From: Mycolicibacter kumamotonensis
Lineage (GTDB): Bacteria; Actinomycetota; Actinomycetes; Mycobacteriales; Mycobacteriaceae
Assembly (NCBI RefSeq): GCF_002086285.1
Contig: NZ_MVHU01000017.1
Coordinates: forward strand, 1-64,000
Reading direction: 5' to 3'
DNA: 64,000 bases
The position numbers and the translations under genes were made by a program. The notes beneath the pieces are model-generated. The model did no database searches, was not told the DNA's origin, and worked only from the letters and a program-made list of their open reading frames with translations. Of the stretch, positions 28,730 through 37,709 are shown piece after piece. Position 1 is the stretch's first letter. Every line of letters begins with the position of its first letter.

Positions 28730-30016
28730 ATGTCGACCGTTGGCACGCCGAAGAGCCCCGAGCAGATCCAGCACGACTGGGACCACAACCCGCGCTGGAA
28801 GGGCGTCACCCGCACCTACACCGCCGAGGACGTCGTCGCGTTGCAGGGCCACGTCGTCGAGGAGCACACCCTGGCCTGCCGCGGCGCCGAGGTGCTCTGG
28901 GAGCAGCTGCACGAGCTGGACTACATCAACGCCCTGGGCGCGCTGACCGGCAACATGGCCGTCCAGCAGGTCCGCGCCGGCCTGAAGGCCATCTACCTGT
29001 CGGGCTGGCAGGTCGCCGGTGACGCGAACCTGTCCGGCCACACCTACCCCGACCAGAGCCTCTACCCGGCCAACTCGGTGCCGCAGGTGGTTCGCCGGAT
29101 CAACAACGCCCTGCTGCGTGCCGACGAGATCGCCAAGGTCGAGGGCGACACCTCGGTGGAGAACTGGCTGGCCCCGATCGTCGCCGACGGTGAGGCCGGC
29201 TTCGGCGGTGCGCTCAACGTCTACGAGCTGCAGAAGGCGATGATCGCCGCCGGCGTCGCGGGCTCGCACTGGGAGGACCAGCTGGCCTCGGAGAAGAAGT
29301 GCGGCCACCTGGGCGGCAAGGTGCTGATCCCCACCCAGCAGCACATCCGCACCCTGACCTCCGCCCGCCTGGCTGCCGATGTGGCCGGCGTTCCCACCGT
29401 GGTGATCGCCCGCACCGACGCCGAGGCCGCCACCCTGATCACCTCCGACGTCGACGAGCGTGACCAGCCGTTCATCACCGGGGAGCGGACCGCCGAGGGC
29501 TTCTACCGGGTTCAGAACGGCCTGGAGCCGTGCATCGCCCGGGCCAAGGCCTACGCGCCCTACGCCGACCTGATCTGGATGGAGACCGGCACGCCGGACC
29601 TGGAGCTGGCCCGTAAGTTCGCCGAGGGCGTCAAGGCCGAGTTCCCCGACCAGATGCTGGCGTACAACTGCTCGCCGTCGTTCAACTGGAAGCAGCACCT
29701 CGACGACGCCACCATCGCCAAGTTCCAGAACGAGCTGGGTGCGATGGGCTTCAAATTCCAGTTCATCACGCTGGCCGGCTTCCACGCCCTGAACTACTCG
29801 ATGTTCGACCTGGCCCACGGCTACGCCCGCAGCCAGATGAGCGCCTACGTCGAGCTGCAGGAGCGCGAGTTCGCCGCCGAGGAGCGGGGCTACACCGCCA
29901 CCAAGCACCAGCGCGAGGTCGGTGCCGGCTACTTCGACCGGATCGCCACCACCGTCGACCCGACCTCGTCGACGACCGCGCTGGCCGGCTCGACCGAAGA
30001 GGGCCAGTTCCACTGA
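28730..30016 (+). CDS. icl: Isocitrate lyase
   Basis: A 428-residue isocitrate lyase, the exact length of M. tuberculosis Icl1. The signature KKCGHLGGK, with the catalytic Cys, and the substrate-site [10 protein letters not shown] are present. It splits isocitrate to glyoxylate and succinate in the glyoxylate shunt, and in mycobacteria it also acts as methylisocitrate lyase. GGAG at 28721-28724 precedes the ATG. It lies in a 282-bp upstream region rich in palindromes, near its repressor gene ramB. A GC-rich terminator follows at 30090. Confidence 0.99.
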   Translation: MSTVGTPKSPEQIQHDWDHNPRWKGVTRTYTAEDVVALQGHVVEEHTLACRGAEVLWEQLHELDYINALGALTGNMAVQQVRAGLKAIYLSGWQVAGDANLSGHTYPDQSLYPANSVPQVVRRINNALLRADEIAKVEGDTSVENWLAPIVADGEAGFGGALNVYELQKAMIAAGVAGSHWEDQLASEKKCGHLGGKVLIPTQQHIRTLTSARLAADVAGVPTVVIARTDAEAATLITSDVDERDQPFITGERTAEGFYRVQNGLEPCIARAKAYAPYADLIWMETGTPDLELARKFAEGVKAEFPDQMLAYNCSPSFNWKQHLDDATIAKFQNELGAMGFKFQFITLAGFHALNYSMFDLAHGYARSQMSAYVELQEREFAAEERGYTATKHQREVGAGYFDRIATTVDPTSSTTALAGSTEEGQFH

Positions 30017-30089
30017 GCCGCTAGTCCTCGCGGGGCGGAAAGCTTCCGCGGTGCTTGTCGGATTGCGCCGCGGGGGAGTTGACAGCGCG

Positions 30090-30118
30090 GGCCCCGCCCA
30101 GCCAGCCTGGGCGGGGCC
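30090..30118 (+). terminator. Terminator after icl
   Basis: An 11-bp perfect stem (GGCCCCGCCCA / TGGGCGGGGCC) with a 7-base loop, followed by TGTTGCTG, 73 bases after the icl stop. It may separate icl from fadB2. Confidence 0.8.
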
Positions 30119-30172
30119 TGTTGCTGCCCTGAGACTGAAGATGAACTCGCCGTGAAGCCCGAAAGGAACACA

Positions 30173-31027
30173 GTGTCGATCCAACGAGTAGGCGTCATCG
30201 GAGCCGGGCAGATGGGCGCCGGAATCGCCGAGGTGTCCGCGCGCGCCGGCGTCGAGGTGAAGGTCTTCGAGACCACCGACGCCCTGATCGCCGCGGGCCG
30301 CAACCGGATCGTCAAGTCGCTGGAGCGCGGCGTGAGCGCGGGCAAGATCACCGAACGCGAGCGCGACGACGCCGTCGGCAACCTGACCTTCACCACCGAC
30401 CTGGGCGACCTGGCGGATCGGCAGTTGGTCATCGAGGCCGTCATCGAGGACGACACCGTCAAATCGAAGATCTTCGCCGAGCTGGACCGGGTGATCACCG
30501 ACCCGGAGGCGGTGCTCGCGTCGAACACCTCCTCCATCCCGATCATGAAGATCGCCGCCGCCACGGCGAACCCGCAGCGGGTGCTGGGCCTGCACTTCTT
30601 CAACCCGGTGCCGGTGCTGCCGCTGGTCGAGCTGGTGAGCACCCTGGTCACCGACCCCGCCGCCGCCGACCGCACCGAGGAGTTCGCCAGCGCGGTGCTG
30701 GGCAAGCAGGTGGTGCGCTGCTCGGACCGCTCCGGTTTCGTGGTGAACGCCCTGCTGGTGCCCTATCTGTTGTCGGCGGTGCGGATGCTGGAGTCCGGGT
30801 TCGCCACCGTCGAGGACATCGACAAGGCGATCGTCGCCGGACTGTCGCACCCGATGGGCCCGCTGCGGCTGTCGGACCTGGTCGGCCTGGACACGCTCAA
30901 GCTGATCGCGGACAAGATGTACGAGGAGTTCAAGGAGCCGCTGTACGCCGCGCCGCCGTTGCTGCTGCGCATGGTCGAAGCCGGCCAGCTCGGCAAGAAG
31001 TCCGGCCGGGGCTTCTACAGCTACTGA
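30173..31027 (+). CDS. fadB2: 3-hydroxybutyryl-CoA dehydrogenase FadB2
   Basis: A 284-residue enzyme from GTG 30173, with GAAAGGA 10 bases upstream supporting this start over the GTG at 30152. It has the NAD-binding GVIGAGQMGAGIAEV, ASNTSSIPIMKIA, the catalytic His in GLHFFNPVPVLPLVELV and the C-terminal domain GPLRLSDLVGLDTLK. It interconverts 3-hydroxybutyryl-CoA and acetoacetyl-CoA in fatty-acid or butyrate metabolism. It follows icl, as Rv0468 does. Its stop overlaps the convergent TetR gene by 7 bases; the umaA and pcaA genes that follow fadB2 in M. tuberculosis are not here. Confidence 0.96.
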   Translation: MSIQRVGVIGAGQMGAGIAEVSARAGVEVKVFETTDALIAAGRNRIVKSLERGVSAGKITERERDDAVGNLTFTTDLGDLADRQLVIEAVIEDDTVKSKIFAELDRVITDPEAVLASNTSSIPIMKIAAATANPQRVLGLHFFNPVPVLPLVELVSTLVTDPAAADRTEEFASAVLGKQVVRCSDRSGFVVNALLVPYLLSAVRMLESGFATVEDIDKAIVAGLSHPMGPLRLSDLVGLDTLKLIADKMYEEFKEPLYAAPPLLLRMVEAGQLGKKSGRGFYSY

Positions 31028-31788
31028 GCTTGCGCCGCCCGGCGCCAGGGCAGGATCGGCGCCGGGTGCGGACCGGCGTTGAACTTCTCCAACGAGCCGC
31101 CCACCTCGACGATGCCGCACAACGCATTCCAGCTCAGCATCGTCAGGTAATCGATCAGGTCGTCGGCGCTCATCCTCGGGTCCAGCAGCCACGAGTGGGT
31201 CGCCAACTGCACGCCGCCGACGATCATGTACGCCCACGGCTCGACCCCGTGGGTGTCCATCCCGACCTCGTTCATCCGGCGGCGCAGCATCACCGCGAGC
31301 ATCCGGGCGATGATGCGTTCGGAGTCGGCGATCACCTTGCTCTTGGACGCCGAGCTGTTGGCCATCACGAACCGGTACGGCTCGGGCTCGTTGGCCACCG
31401 TCTGCACGTACACCCGGATGATCTCGCGGACCAGATCGAAGCCGTCCAGGTTCGCCGACAGCGCGGCCGCCATATTGGGGATCAGCGTGGTCTGAGCGAA
31501 CCGCATCATCACCGCGGTGGTCAGGTCGTTCTTGTCGACGAAGTAGCGGTACAGCACCGTCTTGGACACGCCGATCTCGGCGGCGATCTCATCCATGCTC
31601 ACGTACCGGCCGCGGCGCCGGATCGCCTCGATCGTCCCGTCGATCAGGTCATTTCGGCGGTCGACCTTGTGCTGGTGCCAACGTCGCTTGCGACCATCGG
31701 TCTTAGCGACCCCGGCTCGAAGCTGCTCTGCCACTATCGCGGGTTCCCATTCACTAGACGTAGTAGATAATACGGGCTGGTCCAGCAA
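31021..31788 (-). CDS. TetR-family regulator (Rv0472c-like)
   Basis: A 255-residue TetR protein. Its HTH is at about residues 50-95 (IDGTIEAIRRRGRYVSMDEI, AAEIGVSKTVLYRYFVDKND). The ligand domain follows, with VANEPEPYRFVMANS and WAYMIVGGVQLATHSWLLDPRMS. Position next to the fadB2 and DUF445 genes matches Rv0472c. The N-terminal 40 residues are weakly conserved and a start near residue 20 (VAEQLRAG) is possible. It is divergent from the DUF445 gene across 158 bp that carries a 47-bp direct repeat. Confidence 0.9.
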   Translation of the reverse strand: MLDQPVLSTTSSEWEPAIVAEQLRAGVAKTDGRKRRWHQHKVDRRNDLIDGTIEAIRRRGRYVSMDEIAAEIGVSKTVLYRYFVDKNDLTTAVMMRFAQTTLIPNMAAALSANLDGFDLVREIIRVYVQTVANEPEPYRFVMANSSASKSKVIADSERIIARMLAVMLRRRMNEVGMDTHGVEPWAYMIVGGVQLATHSWLLDPRMSADDLIDYLTMLSWNALCGIVEVGGSLEKFNAGPHPAPILPWRRAAQAQ

Positions 31789-31813
31789 ACTCTGTGCCGC
31801 GGTAACAGTTACC

Positions 31814-31918
31814 GGCGGTTTAGCGAGGCTCGACGGAGGAGAGGCGAAGCTGGAACCGCCGCATTTACTCGGGCGGTTTAGCGAGGCTCGACGGAGGAGA
31901 GGCGAAGCTGGAACCGCC
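31814..31918. repeat. 47-bp perfect direct repeat with inverted ends
   Basis: Two identical 47-base copies at 31814-31860 and 31872-31918 are separated by an 11-base spacer. Each unit begins GGCGGTT and ends AACCGCC, so every copy can also fold on itself. They lie in the gap between the divergent TetR and DUF445 genes. Confidence 0.92.
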
Positions 31919-31946
31919 GGGGCTCCCGATAGCGGATGATGGTGGA

Positions 31947-33281
31947 GTGGTGCATCGACAAGACCGCCCGACTTGGCCCGGTGCGGCGCGGACCGTGCAG
32001 TCGCTGGCGGAGTCGTTCGCCGATGCCGATCCGGCTGCCGATGCCGTCCGGTTACGCGATCTGCGCCGGATGAAGGTCGTCGCGCTGAGCTTTCTGCTCG
32101 GTGCGACCGTCGTCTTCCTGTTGTGCCGGTGGGCCCAGGCCGGCGGCCCAGCTCCGACCTGGGTGGGCTACGTCGGTGCCGCCGCCGAGGCCGGCATGGT
32201 CGGCGCGCTGGCGGACTGGTTCGCGGTCACCGCGTTGTTCAAGCACCCGTTGGGTATCCCGATCCCGCACACCGCGATCATCAAGCGCAAAAAGGACCAG
32301 CTCGGGGAGGGCCTGGGCACTTTCGTGCGGGAGAACTTCCTGTCCCCGCCGGTGGTGGAGACCAAGCTGCGCGATGCGCAGATCGCCGGGCGGTTGGGCA
32401 AGTGGCTCTCCGAGCAGAATCACGCCGAGCGGGTGGCCGCCGAGACCGCGACCGTGCTGCGGGTCCTGATCGAGATGTTGCGCGACGAGGACGTGCAGGA
32501 GGTGCTGGACCGGATGATCGTGCGGCGCATCGCCGAGCCGCACTGGGGGCCGCCGGTGGGCCGGGTGCTGGGCACTCTGCTGGCCGAGAACCGGCAGGAG
32601 GCGTTGATCCAGCTGCTGGCCGACCGGGCGTTCCAGTGGTCGCTCAACGCCGGCGAAGTCATCCAGCGGGTGGTGGAGCGGGACTCGCCCACCTGGTCGC
32701 CGCGGTTCGTCGACCACCTGGTCGGCGACCGGATCCACCGCGAGCTGATGGACTTCACCGACAAGGTGCGTCGCAACCCCGATCACGAACTGCGCCGCAG
32801 CGCGACGCGTTTCCTGTTCGAGTTCGCCGACGACCTGCAGAACGACCCGGCGACGATCGCCAAGGCCGACGCGGTCAAAGAGCAGCTGATGGCCCGCGAG
32901 GAGGTCGCCAACGCGGCGGCGACGGCCTGGCGGACGCTGAAGCGGCTGGTACTCGAGGGCGTCGACGACCCGTCCAGTGCCCTGCGCACCCGGGTGGCCG
33001 CGACGGTGGTCCAGATCGGTGAGTCGTTGCGCGACAACGCCGAGCTTCGCGACAAGGTGGACAACTGGATCGTGCGGGCCGCCCAGCATCTGGTGGCGCA
33101 TTACGGGGTGGAGATCACCGCGATCATCACCGAGACCATCGAGCGCTGGGACGCCGCGGAGGCCAGCCGGCGAATCGAATTGCATGTCGGACGCGATCTG
33201 CAGTTCATCCGGATCAACGGCACCGTCGTCGGGTCGCTGGCCGGGCTGGCGATCTACGCCATAGCTCAACTTATGTTCTGA
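31947..33281 (+). CDS. DUF445 membrane protein (Rv0473-like)
   Basis: A 444-residue DUF445 protein. A membrane helix near 44-62 (VVALSFLLGATVVFLLCRW) is followed by the family signature GYVGAAAEAGMVGALADWFAVTALFKHPLGIPIPHTAIIKRKKDQLGEGLG (given here by its start and end positions, about 71-121). A long helical cytoplasmic or coiled region follows, and a second helix closes the protein (VVGSLAGLAIYAIAQLMF). Function is unknown; it corresponds to Rv0473. It lies upstream of the XRE regulator and hbhA. Confidence 0.9.
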   Translation: MVHRQDRPTWPGAARTVQSLAESFADADPAADAVRLRDLRRMKVVALSFLLGATVVFLLCRWAQAGGPAPTWVGYVGAAAEAGMVGALADWFAVTALFKHPLGIPIPHTAIIKRKKDQLGEGLGTFVRENFLSPPVVETKLRDAQIAGRLGKWLSEQNHAERVAAETATVLRVLIEMLRDEDVQEVLDRMIVRRIAEPHWGPPVGRVLGTLLAENRQEALIQLLADRAFQWSLNAGEVIQRVVERDSPTWSPRFVDHLVGDRIHRELMDFTDKVRRNPDHELRRSATRFLFEFADDLQNDPATIAKADAVKEQLMAREEVANAAATAWRTLKRLVLEGVDDPSSALRTRVAATVVQIGESLRDNAELRDKVDNWIVRAAQHLVAHYGVEITAIITETIERWDAAEASRRIELHVGRDLQFIRINGTVVGSLAGLAIYAIAQLMF

Positions 33282-33291
33282 CCTGCGCTAG

Positions 33292-33317
33292 CTAGTGCTT
33301 GCAAAAGTTAGCACTAG
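33292..33317. promoter_or_regulatory. Operator-like inverted repeat upstream of the XRE regulator
   Basis: CTAGTGCT, 10-base spacer, AGCACTAG: a perfect 8-bp inverted repeat 52 bases before the regulator start. The spacer holds TGCAAAAGTT. The arms share AGTGCT/AGCACT with the CIRCE arms at groEL2, but in the opposite order. Confidence 0.6.
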
Positions 33318-33368
33318 GTCGTATCGTGGCATCCGTCAGCAGTTGAAAGTCCACGAAAGGGGTCACCG

Positions 33369-33761
33369 GTGTCGCAGGATGACAAGCTCACCGCAGTGGT
33401 CTCCACCGCCGCGGCCGACATCGGCAGCTTCATCCGGGCGCAGCGCGAAGCCGCGCAGGTGTCCATGCGGCAGCTGGCCGACAAGGCCGGTGTCAGCAAT
33501 CCCTACCTCAGCCAGATCGAGCGCGGATTGCGCAAGCCCTCCGCTGACGTCCTCAACCAGATCGCCAAGGCCCTGCGGGTCTCCGCCGAGGTGCTCTACG
33601 TGCGCGCGGGAATCCTGGAGCCCAGCGAGAAGAGCGAGGTCCGTGACGCCATCATCGCCGATGCGGCGATCACGGAACGACAGAAGCAGGTTCTGCTCGA
33701 CATCTACACCTCCTTCGTCCAGCAGAACGAAGCCGACGGTGAGGAGACGACGCCTGCCTGA
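33369..33761 (+). CDS. XRE-family transcriptional regulator (Rv0474-like)
   Basis: A 130-residue protein from GTG 33369 with an HTH_3 domain at about 18-75: [20 protein letters not shown] and [21 protein letters not shown] short helical C-terminal segment ([21 protein letters not shown]) may mediate dimerisation. It is the counterpart of Rv0474, directly upstream of hbhA. The inverted repeat at 33292-33317 is a likely self-operator. Confidence 0.93.
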   Translation: MSQDDKLTAVVSTAAADIGSFIRAQREAAQVSMRQLADKAGVSNPYLSQIERGLRKPSADVLNQIAKALRVSAEVLYVRAGILEPSEKSEVRDAIIADAAITERQKQVLLDIYTSFVQQNEADGEETTPA

Positions 33762-33820
33762 TCCCCGATCGTCCTCCTGACAACCACACCCGAAAAACCA
33801 ATCTGAAAGGAATCCCGAAC

Positions 33821-34450
33821 ATGGCCGAGAACCCGACCATCGAAGAACTGAAGGCCCCCCTGCTCGCCGCGATCGGTGCGGCCGATCTGGCCCTGGCCAC
33901 CATGAACGACCTCGTCGCCACCCTGCGCGAGCGCGCCGGTGACGCCCGCGAGGACGCCAGCAGCCGGGTCGAGGAGAGCCGTGCCCGCCTGAACAAGCTG
34001 CAGGAGGAGCTGCCCGAGCAGTTCGCCGAGCTGCGCGAGCGTTTCACCGCCGAGGAGCTGCGCAAGGCCGCCGAGGGCTACGTGGAGGCCGCCACCGGCC
34101 GGTACAACGACCTGGTGGCCCGTGGTGAGGCCGCGCTGGAGCGGCTGCGCAACCAGTCCGGTCTCGACGACGCTTCGGCGCAGGTGGAGGGCTACGTCGA
34201 CCACGCCGTCGAGCTGACCCAGGAGGTGCTGGGCAACGTCGCGTCGCAGACCCGCGAGGTCGGTGAGCGCGCCGCCAAGCTGGTCGGCATCGAGCTGCCC
34301 AAGAAGGAGCAGGCCAAGAAGGCCGCTCCGGCTGCCGGGGCCGCCAAGAAGGCTCCGGCGTCGACCGCCGCCAAGAAGACCCCGGCGAAGAAGGCTGCTG
34401 CCAAGCCCGCCGCGAAGAAGGCTCCGGCCAAGAAGGTCACCCAGAAGTAA
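33821..34450 (+). CDS. hbhA: Heparin-binding hemagglutinin HbhA
   Basis: A 209-residue HbhA. The start [20 protein letters not shown] contains the N-terminal hydrophobic segment. It is followed by a long coiled coil (about 30-110: [20 protein letters not shown]) and a Lys/Ala/Pro-rich tail from about 158 with repeats of the KKAPA and KKTPAKK type. The tail binds heparan sulfate on host cells and is methylated in pathogenic species. The protein sits at the cell surface and is linked to lipid-body dynamics. GAAAGGA at 33806 precedes the ATG. It is 10 residues longer than the M. tuberculosis protein, mostly in the tail. Confidence 0.97.
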   Translation: MAENPTIEELKAPLLAAIGAADLALATMNDLVATLRERAGDAREDASSRVEESRARLNKLQEELPEQFAELRERFTAEELRKAAEGYVEAATGRYNDLVARGEAALERLRNQSGLDDASAQVEGYVDHAVELTQEVLGNVASQTREVGERAAKLVGIELPKKEQAKKAAPAAGAAKKAPASTAAKKTPAKKAAAKPAAKKAPAKKVTQK

Positions 34451-34493
34451 CCGCAGTTCGACGCCCGGGACGGTACCCGCCTAGGCTTGCAGC

Positions 34494-34775
34494 GTGTTCG
34501 CTATGAGCCTGGTGGGTATCGTCCTCGGCGTTTTGCAGCTCGCCGTGTTCGCAACGTCGGTGTACGCGTTCGTGCACGCCGCCATGCAGCGCTCCGACGC
34601 CTACACCGCCGCCGACAAGCTCACCAAGCCGGTGTGGCTGGTGATCCTCGGGGTGTGCGGGCTGCTGGCCTTGGTGCTGCAGGTGATGGGGATGGCGATC
34701 GCCGCCTGCGCCGCCGGGGTCTACCTGGTGGATGTGCGGCCCAGATTGCTTGAGGTCCAAGGCAAGTCCCACTAG
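34494..34775 (+). CDS. DUF2516 small membrane protein (Rv0476-like)
   Basis: A 93-residue protein with two membrane helices: [26 protein letters not shown] and [29 protein letters not shown]. The connecting loop [15 protein letters not shown] is typical of DUF2516. GTG 34494 is preceded by TAGGCT at the -10 distance, suggesting a leaderless transcript; ATG 34503 is the alternative. It corresponds to Rv0476. Function unknown. Confidence 0.85.
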   Translation: MFAMSLVGIVLGVLQLAVFATSVYAFVHAAMQRSDAYTAADKLTKPVWLVILGVCGLLALVLQVMGMAIAACAAGVYLVDVRPRLLEVQGKSH

Positions 34776-34779
34776 CCCC

Positions 34780-35184
34780 ATGGTCCGTTCGACTATCAGC
34801 GCCATCGGCGTGGTGGCGGCCGTGCTGGCGCCCGCCGCGCCGGCCCGGGCCGACGCCGGGCCTTCGGATTTCGTCGACCGCACCGAGTGGGTGAGCTACG
34901 GGGACCTGTCGAGTCTGCGGGTGTATCCGACTCCGGCCGGCCGGGCCGCGGCCACCCGGTTGGACGCCGCCGAGGGCGAGCAGGCCTGGCGTGAGGTGCT
35001 CGCCGCGGCCCCGGAGGCGGACACCCCGAGCATGCGCGAGCAATTCCTCTGTCACTGGAACTACGCCGAGTTCGCCCGTCCCGGCAAGACCAGCTGGAAC
35101 CTCGAGCCGTGGCGTCCCGTCGTCGACGGTGTGACCATGCTCGAGTCCGGCTGCAACCCCGGCGCCGCCGAAGAGGCCTTCTGA
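34780..35184 (+). CDS. Secreted DUF2599 protein (Rv0477-like)
   Basis: A 134-residue exported protein. The signal peptide [20 protein letters not shown] ends near PARADA, a good signal peptidase I site. The mature part contains [40 protein letters not shown] and a C-terminal LESGCNP; the two Cys may pair. It corresponds to Rv0477. Its stop overlaps the deoC start (TGATG), so the two are co-translated although the products lie in different compartments. Confidence 0.85.
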   Translation: MVRSTISAIGVVAAVLAPAAPARADAGPSDFVDRTEWVSYGDLSSLRVYPTPAGRAAATRLDAAEGEQAWREVLAAAPEADTPSMREQFLCHWNYAEFARPGKTSWNLEPWRPVVDGVTMLESGCNPGAAEEAF

Positions 35185-35885
35185 TGCCGCCGACGCCCGA
35201 GTGCCGGTGGGGCCGTGACCGGGTGGCGAGACTGGTCGACCACACCCTGCTCAAACCCGAGGCGACCGCCGATCAGGTTCTCGCCGTCGTCGCCGAGGCC
35301 GCCGAACTCGGTGTCGCCGCGGTGTGCGTCTCGCCGTCGATGGTGGCCATCGCAGCCTCAGCCGACCTCGTCGATGCCGCCCGCGTCCCGATCGCCGCGG
35401 TGGTGGGCTTCCCGTCCGGCAAGCATCTTCCGGCGGTCAAGGCGCACGAGGCGGCGCTGGCCGTCGCGGCCGGGGCGGCCGAGATCGACATGGTCATCGA
35501 CGTCGGTGCGGCAGTGGCGGACGACTTCGCCGCGGTGGGCGCCGATATCGCCACGGTGCGCGCCGCCGCGCCGCACGCGGTGCTCAAGGTGATCGTGGAG
35601 TCGGCCGCGCTGCTGGAGCTCGGCGGTGCGGCCACCCTGGTGGCGGCCTGCCGCGCCGCCGAAGACGCCGGTGCGGATTTCGTCAAGACCTCCACCGGAT
35701 TTCATCCCTTGGGCGGGGCATCGGTGGCCGCGGTGACGCTGATGGCCGACACCGTCGGAGGGCGGCTCGGGGTCAAAGCCAGCGGCGGTATCCGCACCGC
35801 GGACGATGCGCTGGCGATGCTCGAGGCCGGGGCCACCCGGCTGGGTCTGTCGGGGACCCGCGCAGTGCTGGACGGGCTGGGGTAG
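35184..35885 (+). CDS. deoC: Deoxyribose-phosphate aldolase
   Basis: A 233-residue class I aldolase. [18 protein letters not shown] opens the barrel, [11 protein letters not shown] follows, and the catalytic Schiff-base Lys lies in [19 protein letters not shown] second Lys lies in [16 protein letters not shown], and the general acid/base Asp in [11 protein letters not shown]. It splits 2-deoxyribose 5-phosphate into acetaldehyde and glyceraldehyde 3-phosphate. Its coupling to Rv0477-like upstream matches M. tuberculosis Rv0477-Rv0478. Confidence 0.96.
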   Translation: MPPTPECRWGRDRVARLVDHTLLKPEATADQVLAVVAEAAELGVAAVCVSPSMVAIAASADLVDAARVPIAAVVGFPSGKHLPAVKAHEAALAVAAGAAEIDMVIDVGAAVADDFAAVGADIATVRAAAPHAVLKVIVESAALLELGGAATLVAACRAAEDAGADFVKTSTGFHPLGGASVAAVTLMADTVGGRLGVKASGGIRTADDALAMLEAGATRLGLSGTRAVLDGLG

Positions 35886-35888
35886 CGC

Positions 35889-36653
35889 TTACAGCCGCGC
35901 GAAGCACTGACTCGACGACGACGCCGGGATGGCGGCGTTGCGCGTCGAGAACTTGACCACCACACCGGAATCTGTGACCTGCGAGCTGTCGATGTGGATC
36001 CCCAGCGGAAGATCGCCGGTCACCTTTGCGGTGAGGTCATCCAGGTTGCGCTGCACGGTGTCGGTATCCAGATCGTGGCCGAGCGCTTCCAGCTCCACCA
36101 CCTGCAGCTTCAGCCCGTTGTCGACGATCTGCGGCTTGACGGTGGCGCGGTTCAGCAGGCCCTTGAGCTCGACGGTGCCGGCGTCCGGATCGGTGGTGAC
36201 CTTGCCGGTGACGATGCTGCCGATCACCGGAACCACGTCTTGAATCGACTCCTTGATGCCGTCCGCCGGCCAGGTGATGGTGCCGTCCAGCGACCCGATG
36301 GTGCCCTTGGAGTCAGCGCTCTTGTGCAGCCGGATGTCGCGGATGTCCAGGTCCAGCTGCATGCCCTTGGCCTTGCGGATCTGGTTGCCGGCGGTCTGCA
36401 CCGAGATGTGCGGGTAGTCGCCCCGGAAGTACTGCGCCAGCACCGGCGGATCGGAGGCGAACGACACCGTCGCGGTGTCCTCCGCCTCGCACTGGACCGC
36501 GTCGGCGACCAGGCTCTTGGCCCGGTGCGTGGCATAGAGCTGCCCGCCGAACAGGGCGACCAGCGCCAGGACCAGCACCGCGGACAGCGCCAGCAGGACC
36601 GCCGGCAGGCCGGTAAACCGATGCGAGGGACGCCCTGATCCGAGTGTGCTCAT
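35889..36653 (-). CDS. DUF2993 (LmeA-like) membrane-anchored protein, copy 1
   Basis: A 254-residue protein with one N-terminal membrane anchor (VLLALSAVLVLALVALFGGQL) and a DUF2993 domain facing the periplasm. Characteristic stretches are VSFASDPPVLAQYFRGDYPHISV, GTIGSLDGTITWPADGIKES and the end VVVKFSTRNAAIP. DUF2993 includes LmeA, which acts in lipomannan elongation; no enzymatic activity is implied here. It lies 9 bases downstream of a longer paralogue, so it looks like a tandem duplicate. Confidence 0.88.
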   Translation of the reverse strand: MSTLGSGRPSHRFTGLPAVLLALSAVLVLALVALFGGQLYATHRAKSLVADAVQCEAEDTATVSFASDPPVLAQYFRGDYPHISVQTAGNQIRKAKGMQLDLDIRDIRLHKSADSKGTIGSLDGTITWPADGIKESIQDVVPVIGSIVTGKVTTDPDAGTVELKGLLNRATVKPQIVDNGLKLQVVELEALGHDLDTDTVQRNLDDLTAKVTGDLPLGIHIDSSQVTDSGVVVKFSTRNAAIPASSSSQCFARL

Positions 36654-36662
36654 TACTGCAGG

Positions 36663-37709
36663 CTACAGGTGGGCGAAGCAGGGGTCGTCGGACTGCGGGA
36701 TGGCGGCGTTACGAGTCGAAAACCGTGCCACCACACCGTTATCGGTGACCTGGACGCTGTCGGCGTGCAGGCCGAGCGGGTAACGCTTGGTCAGCTCCCG
36801 GGCGAATCGGTCCAGCTCCGGCTGCAGCGTCTCGCGCGGCAGGGTCAGCGCACCCAGCCCGGTGAGCTTCTGCACCTGCAGCGAGAGCCCACCGTCGACC
36901 ACCTCCGGCTTGACCACCACGCTGGCCAGGCCGAACGCGCCGCCGAGTTCGACGGTGCCGTCGTTGGCATTGGTCTTCAGATCCGAGACCAGGTTGCCCA
37001 GGATCGGCACCATCGACTGGACGGTCTCCTTGATCCCGGCCGACGGCCAGGTCAGGGTGGCGTCCAGGGCACCGATGGTGCCCTTGGAGTCGCCGGTGCC
37101 GTGCAGGTCGACGTCGAAGATGTTGAGGTCGGCCGTCATCTGCTGGGCGTCTTTGACCTGGTTGCCCGCGGTGTGGATGGAGATGTTGGTGTAGTTGCCG
37201 GTGAAGTGCTGCCACAGGAACGGCGGCGTCACCCCGAACGACACCTTGGCCTTGTCGTGAACCACGCACTCGGTGGCCTTGGCCACCTTGTTGTCGGCGA
37301 TCCGGCGGGCGATCAGCTCGGCGCCGATCAAACCGGCCAGCGCCAGCGCGATCACGGTGACAATGATCAGCACCAGCGCCAATGGGTCTCGCAGTACGCT
37401 GGCCGGCCGCTGCCGGGTGGCGGCGGTGTCGATGACGGTGGTGGGCGCCTCGCCGGCCGGTTCCGGTGCCGGCGGCGGCGCGACCGGCGGGGGCGCAGCG
37501 GACGGTGGGGGCGCAACCTCCGCGGGCGCGCCGGGAATCCGGGTGGTCGGCTCGTCGCGGTGCGGATCGCCGACCGGCATCTGTCGGGTGGGCGACGCCG
37601 ACGGCTCGGGTCGAGGCGAAGCTATGCCCTCGGTGGGCTGGTCGGGCTGGCCGCTGGGGCGCGCCCAAGGTGACTGGTCGCCGTGGGGAGGTCCGGGCGG
37701 ATTGCTCAC
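36663..37709 (-). CDS. DUF2993 (LmeA-like) membrane protein, copy 2 (Rv0479c-like)
   Basis: A 348-residue protein. The first 105 residues form a Pro/Ala-rich cytoplasmic tail (EVAPPPSAAPPPVAPPPAPE). A membrane helix follows (LALVLIIVTVIALALAGLIGA), then a DUF2993 domain sharing SFGVTPPFLWQHFTGNYTNI, GTIGALDATLTWPSAGIKET and VVARFSTRNAAIP with copy 1. The size matches my memory of Rv0479c. ATGA overlap with the nitrilase gene upstream indicates co-translation in a four-gene minus-strand operon. Confidence 0.9.
   Translation of the reverse strand: MSNPPGPPHGDQSPWARPSGQPDQPTEGIASPRPEPSASPTRQMPVGDPHRDEPTTRIPGAPAEVAPPPSAAPPPVAPPPAPEPAGEAPTTVIDTAATRQRPASVLRDPLALVLIIVTVIALALAGLIGAELIARRIADNKVAKATECVVHDKAKVSFGVTPPFLWQHFTGNYTNISIHTAGNQVKDAQQMTADLNIFDVDLHGTGDSKGTIGALDATLTWPSAGIKETVQSMVPILGNLVSDLKTNANDGTVELGGAFGLASVVVKPEVVDGGLSLQVQKLTGLGALTLPRETLQPELDRFARELTKRYPLGLHADSVQVTDNGVVARFSTRNAAIPQSDDPCFAHL

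Noticed and set aside
31814..31918. Insertion-sequence remnant or CRISPR pair
   Set aside because: No transposase fragment or target duplication is visible, and two copies with one 11-base spacer are not a CRISPR array.
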